A DNA stretch of 64,000 nucleotides, from NCBI RefSeq assembly GCF_014648315.1, contig NZ_BMQW01000015.1, positions 21,857 through 85,856 of the forward strand, read 5' to 3'. How positions within the stretch are numbered: position 1 is the stretch's first letter; the number at the start of each line of letters is the position of its first letter. The DNA comes from Shewanella ulleungensis. Lineage in GTDB: Bacteria; Pseudomonadota; Gammaproteobacteria; Enterobacterales; Shewanellaceae. The notes under the pieces were generated by a model that was not told the origin of the DNA, did not search any database, and saw only the letters and a program-made list of their open reading frames with translations. This document shows, one piece after another, positions 46,105 through 56,210 of the stretch. The position numbers and the translations under genes were made by a program.

Positions 46105-47328
46105 CTATTTAGTGTTTAGCGCGCGAATACGGCTCGCTAAAGAGTACAAACGGATAAAGCCTTCTGCATGTTTTTGATCGTATACGTCATCTTCGCCAAA
46201 CGTTGCGAAAGACTCTGAATACAAGCTGTTTGGTGAACGCTTTTTAACGGCTGTAGCCTGGCCTTTATACAGCTTAATCACTACATCACCGTTAACTGAT
46301 TCAGCTAATGATTCAGACGCTGCGATAAGTGATTTACATAAAGGCGTAAACCAACGACCGTCATACACTAGGTGTGACATTTGGCCAGCAATTTGCTCAC
46401 GCCAAGTACGGCTAGTTTTATCTAAAACCAACTCTTCAATAGCACGAAGACCAGCAAACATTACGGTGCCGCCTGGTGTTTCATAACAACCACGAGATTT
46501 CATGCCCACTAAACGGTTTTCAGTAATGTCGATACGACCCACACCGTGCTTACCAGCAATGTCGTTTAGCTTCATGAGTGCAGCATATGGCGATAATGCT
46601 TCGTCATTGACATGAGTCACACGGCCATTTTTAATTGCTAACGAGACATATTCAGGTTCGTTTGGTGCATCTTCTGGTGCTACGGTTAATGTCCATACAC
46701 CTTTAGATGGCTCGTTCCATGGATCTTCTAACTCGCCGCCTTCGTGAGAAATATGCCATGCGTTTGCATCACGGCTATAAATTTTGGTCGCTGATGCGCT
46801 GGTTTTGATATCACGCTCAGCAAGGTAAGCCAATAAGTCTTCGCGGCTACGCATTTCCCATTCACGCCAAGGGGCAATCACTTTTAAATCTGGCGCTAAT
46901 GCGGCAAAACAACCTTCAAAACGAACTTGGTCGTTACCTTTACCGGTACAACCATGACATACCGCGTCGGCGCCAACTTTACGTGCGACTTCAACTTGCG
47001 CTTTAGCAATAATAGGACGTGCCATTGACGTACCTAGCAAGTATGTACCTTCGTAAATAGCACCTGTTGCGATAGTTGGGTAAATGTAATCAGCAACAAA
47101 CTCTTCTTTTAGGTCAACAATATGACACTCTGAAGCACCTGACGCTAAGGCCTTTTCTGTTAAGCCAACAAGCTCTTCTTCGCCTTGGCCTACGTCGGCA
47201 CAAAATGCGATGATTTCGCAGTCGTCATAGGTTTCTTTTAACCACGGGATAATAGCCGAGGTGTCTAAACCACCCGAATATGCCAATACCACTTTTTTAA
47301 CGCCGGTTTTTTTCACTGCATTAGACAT
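46105..47328 (-). CDS. argG: argininosuccinate synthase
   Basis: The 407-residue enzyme joins citrulline and aspartate with ATP to form argininosuccinate. N-terminal ATP-binding loop VVLAYSGGLDTSAIIPWL and later GCTGKGNDQVRFE are diagnostic. AGGAA precedes the ATG. It lies 75 bases downstream of argF in the arginine operon. Confidence 0.97.
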   Translation of the reverse strand: MSNAVKKTGVKKVVLAYSGGLDTSAIIPWLKETYDDCEIIAFCADVGQGEEELVGLTEKALASGASECHIVDLKEEFVADYIYPTIATGAIYEGTYLLGTSMARPIIAKAQVEVARKVGADAVCHGCTGKGNDQVRFEGCFAALAPDLKVIAPWREWEMRSREDLLAYLAERDIKTSASATKIYSRDANAWHISHEGGELEDPWNEPSKGVWTLTVAPEDAPNEPEYVSLAIKNGRVTHVNDEALSPYAALMKLNDIAGKHGVGRIDITENRLVGMKSRGCYETPGGTVMFAGLRAIEELVLDKTSRTWREQIAGQMSHLVYDGRWFTPLCKSLIAASESLAESVNGDVVIKLYKGQATAVKKRSPNSLYSESFATFGEDDVYDQKHAEGFIRLYSLASRIRALNTK

Positions 47329-47403
47329 GTTTAATTCCTAGAATCGATTACGTATATTTTCAATTTAAATAACGCCGCTGGCATTATTGTCTTAATATTT
47401 TGA

Positions 47404-48309
47404 CTAACTTAATAAGGTTACCAACACTGCATTTTGTGCATGCATACGGTTTTCTGCTTGATGTAAAATCAATGAACCTTTGCCGTCCATTACATCATCA
47501 GTAACTTCAACACCACGATGTGCAGGTAAGCAATGCATAAAGTATTTAGCGCCAGCTTTTGCCATTAACTCACTATTTACTTGGTAAGGAGCAAAACGGG
47601 CTTTAATGTCAGCTAACGGTGTTTCATCACCCATCGAAATCCATGTGTCTGTATAAATAGCATCATGGCCTTCAATGGCATTAATGTCAGCACTTAGTGT
47701 TAACTTACCACCATTTTTTTGTGCCAGAGCTTGTGCTTCAGTCACAATTAGCGCATCAGGAAATGCGCCTTCTGGGCAAATCACTGTCATGGTCATACCT
47801 AAAATCGCTGCACCATAAATCAATGAATGTGTGACGTTATTGCCATCACCGACGTAAGCCAGTTTTGCTTGGCTTACGTCATCAAACTGCTCTGACAGTG
47901 TTAAAAAGTCCGCGAGTGCTTGGCATGGATGATACAGATCAGACAATGCGTTAATCACAGGGACGCTTCCGTGCTCAGCAAGTTGCTCAATCGTGGTGTG
48001 CGAGTATGTTCTTGCCACAATAGCATCTGCCCAGCATGAAATGTTTGTCGCAAAATCAGCTACCGTTTCGCGTTGCCCTAAAGCACCATTTTGTTGGTCT
48101 AAGTATAAGCAGTGACCACCTAATTTATTAATGCCAATGTCAAAGCTGACTCGAGTGCGCAATGATGGCTTTTCAAATAGCATCACAACACTTTTTCCAT
48201 CTAAGGCACGACGGTACTCAGCTGGGGTATTCTTAATTTTTTTAGCCAGTGCAATAATGGCTAAAAGCTGAGATTGAGTTAACTCTTTTATCGACAATAG
48301 GTGCTGCAT
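47404..48309 (-). CDS. argF: ornithine carbamoyltransferase
   Basis: The 301-residue enzyme makes citrulline from ornithine and carbamoyl phosphate. The carbamoyl-phosphate site FEKPSLRTRVSFD, DLYHPCQALADFLT and the C-terminal HCLPAHRGVEV, which holds the ornithine-site cysteine, are all intact. GGAG precedes the start; argB ends 14 bases upstream. Confidence 0.96.
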   Translation of the reverse strand: MQHLLSIKELTQSQLLAIIALAKKIKNTPAEYRRALDGKSVVMLFEKPSLRTRVSFDIGINKLGGHCLYLDQQNGALGQRETVADFATNISCWADAIVARTYSHTTIEQLAEHGSVPVINALSDLYHPCQALADFLTLSEQFDDVSQAKLAYVGDGNNVTHSLIYGAAILGMTMTVICPEGAFPDALIVTEAQALAQKNGGKLTLSADINAIEGHDAIYTDTWISMGDETPLADIKARFAPYQVNSELMAKAGAKYFMHCLPAHRGVEVTDDVMDGKGSLILHQAENRMHAQNAVLVTLLS

Positions 48310-48323
48310 ATACTACTACTCCA

Positions 48324-49103
48324 TTAAGGTTGTATTTGAGTCCCGACGGACCCACCTTTGACTAAGGTTTTTAACTGTTCGGCGTCGCGCCATGAAGCTA
48401 CTTGCACAGGTTTACCCATCCATTGAGCAACTTCTAATGCGGCTTCTACTTTGACTTTCATGCCTTTCTCAATTACCCCTTGGGCAACAAGATGTTCAAT
48501 TTCACTTTTGTTTAAGCTGCTAATCAGTTGACCTTTGCCATCTAACACACCAGAAACGTCAGACAATAATACTAAGGTGCCGTTAACTAATTTGGCCAAC
48601 GCTGTTGCTGCTTGGTCGGCGTTAACGTTTAACATTTCACCTTGGCTAGAAATGGCAATTGAACTGCAAATTGGCATCCAACCTTGGTTTAAAATAAAGT
48701 TTAAGTAGGTGGCATCTTTTGGCTCAACTTCGCCGACTAATCCTAAACGTTCATCTTTAATTTTTGCAGTAACAACATTACCGTCGCCGAGACTCATACC
48801 TACACTAACAATGCCTGCTTTAGCCGCCGCCGCTTGTAAAATTTTGTTTGAGGTCCCCGCAAGCGCACCAACAACAATAGGAATTTGATCTGCTGGCGTT
48901 ACACGTAAACCGTCTAACTTAACGGTTTCTTTGCCGTTAGCTGTTAATTGTTCATCAACTAAACAACCACCGCCATGAACTAATAACACCTGCTGACCTG
49001 CTGCAATCATTTCTGCAGCAGCAGTCATTAAACGTGCCATTCCCATTTCGCACTGCAATAATGCGCCGCCAACTTTAAGCACTAATACTGATTTTGTAGC
49101 CAT
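48324..49103 (-). CDS. argB: acetylglutamate kinase
   Basis: The 259-residue enzyme phosphorylates N-acetylglutamate, the second step of arginine synthesis. The amino-acid-kinase motifs LKVGGALLQ, LVHGGGCLVDEQL and MLNVNADQAATALAK are present. An upstream in-frame ATG at 49124 exists, but AAAGGAA lies a normal distance before the one chosen. It lacks the long N-terminal helix of arginine-inhibited forms, so feedback probably acts on ArgA instead (inference). Confidence 0.95.
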   Translation of the reverse strand: MATKSVLVLKVGGALLQCEMGMARLMTAAAEMIAAGQQVLLVHGGGCLVDEQLTANGKETVKLDGLRVTPADQIPIVVGALAGTSNKILQAAAAKAGIVSVGMSLGDGNVVTAKIKDERLGLVGEVEPKDATYLNFILNQGWMPICSSIAISSQGEMLNVNADQAATALAKLVNGTLVLLSDVSGVLDGKGQLISSLNKSEIEHLVAQGVIEKGMKVKVEAALEVAQWMGKPVQVASWRDAEQLKTLVKGGSVGTQIQP

Positions 49104-49133
49104 AATTGTTGTTCCTTTAATCATGTAGTCTGA

Positions 49134-50114
49134 TTACACACCGAAATGGATCTTGATGCACTGTACCCCTTGGCTAGCAGCACCTTTCATTAAATTATCA
49201 ATTGCACTGGCAACCACTAAATAGCCGCTAGTCGCATCGAACTTCCACCCGAGGTGACAATTAGGTGTGTGCACGACATCATCTACTTTAGGAAACATGT
49301 TGTGCTTAACCGTGACAATAGGTGAGCTGTCATAGATGCTATAGGCATTTTCAATATCAGCTTCTGTTGTACCCGGTTTTAGCTGTACTGTAATAGTGGC
49401 TAAAATACCGCGTTTAAAGTTGCCTAAATGCGGCGTAAAAATCACTTCCTGACCTAAATGCGTGGCGATTTCAGGTTGGTGACGATGACCTAACACACCG
49501 TATGGTGTTAAGCTGACTTCACAAAAATTAGTGTGTAATTGCGCTTTACGGCCCGCACCAGTCACACCACTGACCGCATTAATGACTGGGTACATCTCAG
49601 TTAAAAAAGGCTTAAGCGGCTTTAATGCAGTTAATGAAGCTGTAGGGTAACAACCTGCGACTGCAATCATTCTGGTTTTCTTGATTTTTTCAGCATTCCA
49701 CTCAGCTAAACCATAAACCGCTTCGGCTAATACGTCTGGGTGAGTGTGTTCAAAGCCGTACCATTTAGGGTATTGCGCAACGTCAGCAAAACGGTAAGCA
49801 CCACTGAGATCAAATACTGCTAAGCCTTTTTTGTAAAACCATGCTGCTAACTCTAAGCTCACTGAATGTTCAGTCGCTAGTACCACGCCATCGGCTTGGT
49901 CTACGATTTGTTGTTTTGCTTCATCAGTGAGTGGCGAAAGCGTATAAGCCATATGACTGTATGTAGGGTACAAGTCAGCTAATTTACGGCCTTTGTCTAA
50001 ACTGTTTTCCGACACATATAAGCCTTGCACAGTTAAGTTACTGTCGGCATTTATCAACGAAGTAATTTGTGCACCTGTGTAGCCACTGGCGCCAATAATT
50101 GCGATGCTTTTCAT
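49134..50114 (-). CDS. argC: N-acetyl-gamma-glutamyl-phosphate reductase
   Basis: The 326-residue NADPH enzyme reduces N-acetylglutamyl phosphate to the semialdehyde. The N-terminal nucleotide-binding loop IIGASGYTGAQI and the active-site cysteine in AVAGCYPTASLTAL (about residue 155) are clear. It is first gene of argCBFGH and is divergent from argE, with ArgR boxes in the shared gap. Confidence 0.96.
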   Translation of the reverse strand: MKSIAIIGASGYTGAQITSLINADSNLTVQGLYVSENSLDKGRKLADLYPTYSHMAYTLSPLTDEAKQQIVDQADGVVLATEHSVSLELAAWFYKKGLAVFDLSGAYRFADVAQYPKWYGFEHTHPDVLAEAVYGLAEWNAEKIKKTRMIAVAGCYPTASLTALKPLKPFLTEMYPVINAVSGVTGAGRKAQLHTNFCEVSLTPYGVLGHRHQPEIATHLGQEVIFTPHLGNFKRGILATITVQLKPGTTEADIENAYSIYDSSPIVTVKHNMFPKVDDVVHTPNCHLGWKFDATSGYLVVASAIDNLMKGAASQGVQCIKIHFGV

Positions 50115-50324
50115 AAGTTTGGTTTCTTAATTGATAGTTATCGAGAGTGTCAGCATAGCCTATTTAGGCAGGAGAAGCCTAAAAAGATCTATCGTCGCGG
50201 GAAGTTCGCGTAGATAATTGATATAGTAGATTTAGTGGATTTAGCAGTCAGAAAGCACATATTTATTTTCATTAGTAACGTTCAATTAATGGTGTCGGTT
50301 AATGCTGTTTGCTAGACTAACACA

Positions 50325-50363
50325 CAATATTAATTATGCAATATATGTGAATAAGTATTTTAC
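50325..50363. promoter_or_regulatory. tandem ARG boxes in the argC-argE gap
   Basis: Two 18-bp boxes are spaced by exactly 3 bp: CAATATTAATTATGCAAT (50325-50342; only the right half matches well) and TGTGAATAAGTATTTTAC (50346-50363; TGAAT-N4-ATTTT, close to consensus). They are 23 bases before the argE ATG, so they can control argE and, across the gap, argC. Confidence 0.75.
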
Positions 50364-50385
50364 ATATATTTTTTTAGGATAGTCT

Positions 50386-51537
50386 ATGAGCACATTACCA
50401 GATCTTAAAAGTTGTTTTACACAGCTGATTGCAGCGCCATCTGTTAGCGCTCTCGAAGCTGAAGCCGATATGAGTAACCATGCAGTTATCAACTTGTTGC
50501 AAAATTGGTTTAGTGAGCTTGGTTTTGATTGTGAAACCCCAACGGTTGAAGATTCACGCAATAAACAAAATTTAATCGCTCGTATTGGCCAAGGAAAAGG
50601 CGGCTTATTACTCGCTGGTCATACCGATACAGTGCCATTTGACGAGGGTCGTTGGAGCCAAAGCCCGTTTGAGATGATTGAAAAAGATAACCGCTGGTAC
50701 GGCTTAGGTACTTGCGATATGAAAGGCTTTTTTGCTTTAGTGCTTGAGGCACTTAAAGACATGCCACTTGACCAATTCAAACGCCCACTGACTATTTTTG
50801 CCAGCGCAGATGAAGAAACTACCATGAGTGGCGCGAAAGCCTTTGCCGACTCAAAGGCTGTTGCACCTGATTATGCAGTTATTGGTGAACCCACCAGCTT
50901 AAAGCCTGTCTATATGCATAAAGGCCATTTAGCTCAAGGGATAAGAGTTATTGGGCGCAGTGGTCACTCGTCTGATCCTGCCCGCGGCTTAAATGCCATT
51001 GAAGTTATGCATAAAGTAATTAGCCAACTAATGAAGCTAAAGCAGCATTTAAGTGAGAACTACCGTGAAGATGCATTTACGGTGCCTTACCCAACGATGA
51101 ACTTTGGCCATATACATGGTGGCGATGCGGCTAACCGTATTTGTGGTTGCTGTGATTTACACTTAGATATTCGTCCGTTGCCGGGCATGGAATTAGCAGA
51201 ACTCGAATTAATGGTGCTGAACTACTTAGCTGACATCAGTAAAGAGTATCCCGGCAGTATTAGTGTCAGTACTTTGTACCCTGGCGCAGAATCGTTTGCA
51301 GGAAAAGCTGATAATCCATGGACCAAACTAGTCGCAGAATTGTCAGGCAATGAAGCAGAAGTGGTTAACTACTCAACTGAAGCGCCTTATATTAACAAGC
51401 TCGGCTGCCAAACATTAGTACTGGGCCCTGGAAGCATTAATCAGGCCCACCAGCCCGACGAATATATTGGTTTAGAATACTTAACGCCAACAGTCGAGTT
51501 GATTAAAAAGATGATTTATCACGCGTGTATTAAATAG
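50386..51537 (+). CDS. argE: acetylornithine deacetylase
   Basis: The 383-residue M20-family metalloenzyme removes the acetyl group from N-acetylornithine to give ornithine. The first metal motif GHTDTVPFDEGRW and the catalytic SADEETTMSGAKAF are visible, along with GRSGHSSDPARGLNA. AGGA precedes the ATG. Presence of argE together with argA shows the linear, not cyclic, pathway. Divergent from argC. Confidence 0.95.
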   Translation: MSTLPDLKSCFTQLIAAPSVSALEAEADMSNHAVINLLQNWFSELGFDCETPTVEDSRNKQNLIARIGQGKGGLLLAGHTDTVPFDEGRWSQSPFEMIEKDNRWYGLGTCDMKGFFALVLEALKDMPLDQFKRPLTIFASADEETTMSGAKAFADSKAVAPDYAVIGEPTSLKPVYMHKGHLAQGIRVIGRSGHSSDPARGLNAIEVMHKVISQLMKLKQHLSENYREDAFTVPYPTMNFGHIHGGDAANRICGCCDLHLDIRPLPGMELAELELMVLNYLADISKEYPGSISVSTLYPGAESFAGKADNPWTKLVAELSGNEAEVVNYSTEAPYINKLGCQTLVLGPGSINQAHQPDEYIGLEYLTPTVELIKKMIYHACIK

Positions 51538-51689
51538 CCGTCAAATTTTAGTTAAATGTGAAAGTAAAATGTAATAATTTTACGAAATAAAATTACAAAA
51601 CACGGTACCAGCGTATTGACCAATTTTACTACGCTGGGTATTGTGATGTGATAGATATTGGCAAAATGGTTCTTTTTTCGGGAGTAAGT

Positions 51690-54338
51690 ATGACAGAGCA
51701 AACGGCAGATATGTATGCGTCACTTCGATCAAATGTGGGGCATTTAGGCCAGATATTGGGCGAAACAATGCAAAACCATTTAGGCGACGCATTTTTAGAA
51801 AAAGTAGAACAAATTCGTATTTTAGCGAAAAAATCTCGCCAGGGTGACGAAGCATCACGTGATCAAATGTTAGCATTATTAACTGCTTTACCTGACGAAG
51901 AACTGGTCCCTTTTGCAAAAGCGTTTAACCAGTTTTTAAACTTAGCCAATATCGCAGAACAATTTCACACTATTAGCCGCAATTGCGACGAATTGGTGTG
52001 TGTACCAGATCCAGTAGAACAATTACTTGGACGTATGCTAGATACCGACTTAGATAAAAAAGACGTAATTGCATGCTTAAAAAACTTAGACATTGATTTA
52101 GTGTTAACGGCACACCCAACAGAAATTTCTCGACGCACACTGATTCAAAAATATGCGGCTGTAGTAGACTGCTTAACCGAGCAAGAAAACAGCCAGCTAA
52201 GCGATCGTGAGCGTCAGCAAAGCACCCTTCGACTACGCCAGCTTATTGCGCAAATTTGGCATACCAATGAAATCCGTAATGAACGCCCAACTCCAGTTGA
52301 TGAAGCGCGTTGGGGATTAAGCACTATCGAAACATCTTTATGGCAAGCCATTCCTGACTTTTTACGCCAGCTAAACGATCAAGTAGAGCAAAAAACCGGT
52401 CAACAATTACCTATTGATGTCTCTCCAGTAAGATTTTCAAGCTGGATGGGCGGCGATCGCGACGGTAACCCTTTTGTGACCTCAACAGTAACTCAAGAAG
52501 TACTTGACCGTAACCGTCACGCTGCAGCAAGACTATACCTAAAAGACATTGTGACCCTGCTTGGCGAATTGTCTATGGAGCAGGCGAATGAAGAGTTATC
52601 TGCATTAACAGAGCACAGCAAAGAACCGTACCGTGAAGTGCTGCGCAAACTACGTTGCCAATTACGCAACACCATTGATTATCTCAATGCCCGTCTTGAA
52701 GGTAAGCATCTAGATGCCGACATCAGTGAACTAATTTGGCACAAAGACGACTTACAAAAGCCGTTAGAACTTCTTTATAAAAGTTTAACCGATTGCGGCA
52801 TGAAATTAATCGCCAACGGCCTATTGTTAGATATTTTACGTCGCCTAGCCTGTTTTGGTATTCACATGCTGCGTTTAGATATTCGTCAGGATGCATCACG
52901 TCACAGCGATGTGATTGCAGAATTGACTCGTTACTTAGGCATGGGTGACTACAACCATTGGGATGAAAACGAGAAACAAGCGTTTTTATTGCGTGAGTTA
53001 ACAGGTAAACGTCCATTAATTCCTGCCAATTGGAAACCATCTGACGATGTCGCTGAAGTTGTCAGAACCTGTAACCTCGTGGCTAAGCAACCTGCTAATG
53101 CATTGGGATCGTATGTTATCTCAATGGCGAGTAAGCCATCAGATGTGCTAACCGTATTATTACTGCTAAAAGAAGCTGGCTGTACTAATCCAATGCGCGT
53201 AGTACCGTTATTTGAAACCCTCGCAGACCTTGAAGGCGCTGCAGCATGTATGACTTCTTTGCTAAATATTGATTGGTATCGTGGTTACACCAAAGGCATG
53301 CAAGAGGTGATGATTGGCTATTCTGACTCAGCTAAAGATGCCGGCGTAATGGCAGCAGCTTGGGCGCAGTACCGTGCTCAAGAGCAATTAGTTGCTGTGT
53401 GTAAAAAAGCCGAAGTGAAATTAATGTTGTTCCATGGTCGTGGAGGCTCAATTGGCCGTGGCGGTGGACCAGCTCATAAAGCGATTTTATCGCAACCACC
53501 CGGTTCAGTAGATGGCCGCATCCGCGTCACAGAACAAGGCGAGATGATCCGTTTTAAATTTGGTTTACCAAAATTAGCAGTACAAAGCTTAGCGCTTTAT
53601 ACTTCTGCAGTAATGGAAGCCACATTATTGCCACCGCCTGAGCCTAAAAAAGCATGGCGCGATTGTATGCAACGTATTGCAGAGGAGTCAGTTCAACATT
53701 ACCGTGGCATTGTGCGCGAAGAACCAGACTTTGTGCCTTACTTCCGCGCTGCGACACCAGAAGTTGAACTAGGAAAGTTGCCATTAGGCAGTCGTCCAGC
53801 TAAACGTAAGGTCGACGGTGGGATTGAAAGTTTACGTGCTATTCCATGGATTTTTGCTTGGTCGCAAAACCGTTTAATGTTGCCAGCTTGGCTTGGCGCA
53901 GGCGAAGCCTTACAAGACGCGGCAGATCGTGGTGAGCTTGAACTGCTTCGAGAAATGGAAGAGCAATGGCCGTTCTTTGAAACCCGCATCTCAATGCTAG
54001 AAATGGTATATACCAAAGCAGAGCCAAATCTCGCAAAATATTATGAGTCGTGCTTAGTAAAACCTGAACTGCACCATTTAGGTGAAAAACTACGCCAACG
54101 TCTGCAGCTTGGCATTGATGCCGTATTGTCATTAACTCAAGCAACCGAGTTAATGTCGCATACACCTTGGAATCGCGAATCAGTTAAACTGCGTAACCCA
54201 TACATTGACCCGCTTAACTTTTTACAAACCGAGCTATTAGCTCGTACCCGTAAAGAAGTTGAGCCGTCTGCATCTGTTCAGCTAGCCCTTATGCTGACGA
54301 TTGCGGGCGTTGCAGCAGGAATGAGAAACACTGGATGA
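51690..54338 (+). CDS. ppc: phosphoenolpyruvate carboxylase
   Basis: The 882-residue enzyme adds bicarbonate to phosphoenolpyruvate to form oxaloacetate, refilling the TCA cycle and supplying aspartate. Active-site motifs: VLTAHPTEISRRTL (catalytic His), GGDRDGNPFVT, GYSDSAKDAGVMAAAW and FHGRGGSIGRGGGPAHKA. It ends in RNTG as the family does. The frame is open to 51648, but GGGAG lies five bases before the chosen ATG. The stop overlaps the next gene (ATGA). Confidence 0.97.
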   Translation: MTEQTADMYASLRSNVGHLGQILGETMQNHLGDAFLEKVEQIRILAKKSRQGDEASRDQMLALLTALPDEELVPFAKAFNQFLNLANIAEQFHTISRNCDELVCVPDPVEQLLGRMLDTDLDKKDVIACLKNLDIDLVLTAHPTEISRRTLIQKYAAVVDCLTEQENSQLSDRERQQSTLRLRQLIAQIWHTNEIRNERPTPVDEARWGLSTIETSLWQAIPDFLRQLNDQVEQKTGQQLPIDVSPVRFSSWMGGDRDGNPFVTSTVTQEVLDRNRHAAARLYLKDIVTLLGELSMEQANEELSALTEHSKEPYREVLRKLRCQLRNTIDYLNARLEGKHLDADISELIWHKDDLQKPLELLYKSLTDCGMKLIANGLLLDILRRLACFGIHMLRLDIRQDASRHSDVIAELTRYLGMGDYNHWDENEKQAFLLRELTGKRPLIPANWKPSDDVAEVVRTCNLVAKQPANALGSYVISMASKPSDVLTVLLLLKEAGCTNPMRVVPLFETLADLEGAAACMTSLLNIDWYRGYTKGMQEVMIGYSDSAKDAGVMAAAWAQYRAQEQLVAVCKKAEVKLMLFHGRGGSIGRGGGPAHKAILSQPPGSVDGRIRVTEQGEMIRFKFGLPKLAVQSLALYTSAVMEATLLPPPEPKKAWRDCMQRIAEESVQHYRGIVREEPDFVPYFRAATPEVELGKLPLGSRPAKRKVDGGIESLRAIPWIFAWSQNRLMLPAWLGAGEALQDAADRGELELLREMEEQWPFFETRISMLEMVYTKAEPNLAKYYESCLVKPELHHLGEKLRQRLQLGIDAVLSLTQATELMSHTPWNRESVKLRNPYIDPLNFLQTELLARTRKEVEPSASVQLALMLTIAGVAAGMRNTG

Positions 54339-54874
54339 TAACCTTGGCAAAAAGCCTTGGACTTGGTTTGCTTTTACTACTGACTGGCTGCGCCAGTCAG
54401 TACAGCATTACTGAGTCTGAAATAGAGCAATACCTTAATAAAGATATGCATTTTGAAGTAAAACAGGGTAACAAGTTAATTGGAGTGTCACTTAAACTCA
54501 ATGATATGCAGGTCGTATTAGGCGCTAAACCTAATACTATGGCTGTGACAGCCGCGACTATGATCACCGTTAACAACCCATTGATGCCGATACATGCAAA
54601 ATTAAAAACCACGTTTGAGGCCGTACCTTGGTACGATAGTGAAACAAAGAGTATTTATCTGCGCCAGTTAGACTTAGTCAAAGTAGAGTCGGAGCCTGCT
54701 GATATTGAACGTTACATCAGCCAGGCAACGCCACAGTTAATGGGCTTTTTACGCAATTATCTTGAAAACCAGCCTGTGTATACCTTAGACACTCGCGATA
54801 GTAATCAAGCGCTAATGGCTAAAATGACCAAAGAAATTGCCGTTCAGCAAGGCAAATTAGTCGTTAAGTTTTAA
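54335..54874 (+). CDS. DUF1439 lipoprotein (YceB-like)
   Basis: A 179-residue lipoprotein: signal peptide SLGLGLLLLLTGCAS with lipobox LTGC (Cys19). The mature part resembles the DUF1439/YceB family, a tubular lipid-binding-like fold, function not settled. Its ATG overlaps the ppc stop by four bases, so it is translationally coupled to ppc. A strong terminator follows. Confidence 0.75.
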   Translation: MITLAKSLGLGLLLLLTGCASQYSITESEIEQYLNKDMHFEVKQGNKLIGVSLKLNDMQVVLGAKPNTMAVTAATMITVNNPLMPIHAKLKTTFEAVPWYDSETKSIYLRQLDLVKVESEPADIERYISQATPQLMGFLRNYLENQPVYTLDTRDSNQALMAKMTKEIAVQQGKLVVKF

Positions 54875-54890
54875 GTTTTAACGTGGTACA

Positions 54891-54916
54891 AAAAAGCACC
54901 TTAGGGTGCTTTTTTA
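54891..54916. terminator. bidirectional terminator between the DUF1439 gene and flgP
   Basis: Arms aaaaaagcacc and ggtgctttttt with a short loop; it serves the genes converging from both sides. Confidence 0.85.
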
Positions 54917-54948
54917 CTTTATTAACCGCTAGTATTCTCTATTAGATA

Positions 54949-55404
54949 TTAAAAGTTTTGCGCAGGCTCAATCACTAAAATACTATTTTGTTGTGGATTT
55001 TCAGATTGCTCATAAAGGTCCCATACCAACTTATAATCAAGCTCTAATTCTGTGACATAAAACCCATCTACCGGATAAGTTTTCACAACCCGTGCGCCTT
55101 TGATTAAGCCTGACACCATTATCTTGGTATCGCTACTACTCATCGCCCAATCATGTACTGCCGTTTTTGAGTTAAGCTGCAAACCGTATACTTGTTCGGT
55201 TAACTCCCTATATGCCAAAATCTTAGAAGATTCCATTGCCATTAATAATTGCTCACTTCGAAGCTCAGCTGGCTGCCGGTCGATAGGAGCATAACCTACT
55301 GCAGTTAACACGGGATAAACACTAGGACGATATTGATCAGAACTGCTTGAAAATAAGCTGCAACCCGTAAAAATTAAACAACACGCTATGAGTAATATTC
55401 TCAT
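54949..55404 (-). CDS. flgP: FlgP-like outer-membrane lipoprotein
   Basis: A 151-residue lipoprotein with signal peptide MRILLIACCLIFTGC (lipobox FTGC, Cys15). The remainder follows the LPP20/FlgP pattern: TAVGYAPIDRQPAELRSEQLLMAM, then ELTEQVYGLQL, and GARVVKTYPVDGFYVTELELD. FlgP forms outer-membrane-associated rings around polar flagella in Vibrio and Campylobacter. The presence of flgH and flgT next door supports the call. It is on the minus strand, 65 bases from the preceding unknown gene. Confidence 0.78.
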   Translation of the reverse strand: MRILLIACCLIFTGCSLFSSSSDQYRPSVYPVLTAVGYAPIDRQPAELRSEQLLMAMESSKILAYRELTEQVYGLQLNSKTAVHDWAMSSSDTKIMVSGLIKGARVVKTYPVDGFYVTELELDYKLVWDLYEQSENPQQNSILVIEPAQNF

Positions 55405-55469
55405 TAATAAAATCGCTCTATGATCGCACAGATGTTAAATGACATAGCATTGAACCGAGTGGTTATAAG

Positions 55470-56210
55470 CTATTGTGTATCTGAATTTTCATCAGTGGCA
55501 GACAAAAATGAACCTGCATCTGCAACTAAATCTTTTGTCGTATAACCAGTAAAATAGTTCATTCCCAACTCTAATGCTGCAACACCAACGCCTATAGGAC
55601 CAGAATACAACATACTGCCTAATAATTTAGATACAGGGCTAATGTCAGTATTGGTCGATAATTGATAAATTTCAGATAAAATTGGAATATGATTTAAAAC
55701 ATTTACTGAATCAAATAAATCATTTTCATCTAAACCTTCTTCACCAAACGAAAACGAATAGACTTCATCTACTGCGCTTGATTCGGTCGAAGTTTCGGCA
55801 TTAACAGCATGTGTAATACCTACCGTTGATTGTAATGGATTACTGCCTGATACAGCCGTCGCTACTGCTGAACTTTTTATCATACTGGTTTGTAATGAAG
55901 CTAATAACTCTTGTTGCATTTGAGACATCAAGCCATCTGATACAGCTAGAGAAAGTAAACTCTCGTTACCTAAACCAGTTTGTTGAAGCAGTTGATCTTG
56001 AAGACTTTCTACAGAAAGGACTTCAATATTTGACAAGCCTGTTAATGTTGAATCTACAGTATCAGCACTCGATGATAATGAACTAAGTAGAGAACCAAAG
56101 GTACTTTGTCCGAGTCCGTTTTCAGTAATGGTTTCTGACTGTTCAGTAATGCTTTTCGCAGTACTTGTTACCGTTGTTGCTGCTGTATCTAAAGCATTTA
56201 TTAAGGACAA
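55470..56210 (-). CDS. Ser/Thr-rich protein of unknown function in the flagellar ring cluster
   Basis: A 246-residue protein not recognised. The first 110 residues are rich in Ser, Thr, Leu and Gln (for example GQSTFGSLLSSLSSSADTVD) and probably partly disordered. The C-terminal part (about residue 175 on) is more hydrophobic (SKLLGSMLYSGPIGVGVAAL). There is no signal peptide and no cysteine. The start is TTG at 56210 with AGGAAA before it. The low-complexity N-terminus resembles substrates of the flagellar export apparatus such as FliK, so an exported flagellar accessory is a guess from context. Confidence 0.6.
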   Translation of the reverse strand: MSLINALDTAATTVTSTAKSITEQSETITENGLGQSTFGSLLSSLSSSADTVDSTLTGLSNIEVLSVESLQDQLLQQTGLGNESLLSLAVSDGLMSQMQQELLASLQTSMIKSSAVATAVSGSNPLQSTVGITHAVNAETSTESSAVDEVYSFSFGEEGLDENDLFDSVNVLNHIPILSEIYQLSTNTDISPVSKLLGSMLYSGPIGVGVAALELGMNYFTGYTTKDLVADAGSFLSATDENSDTQ

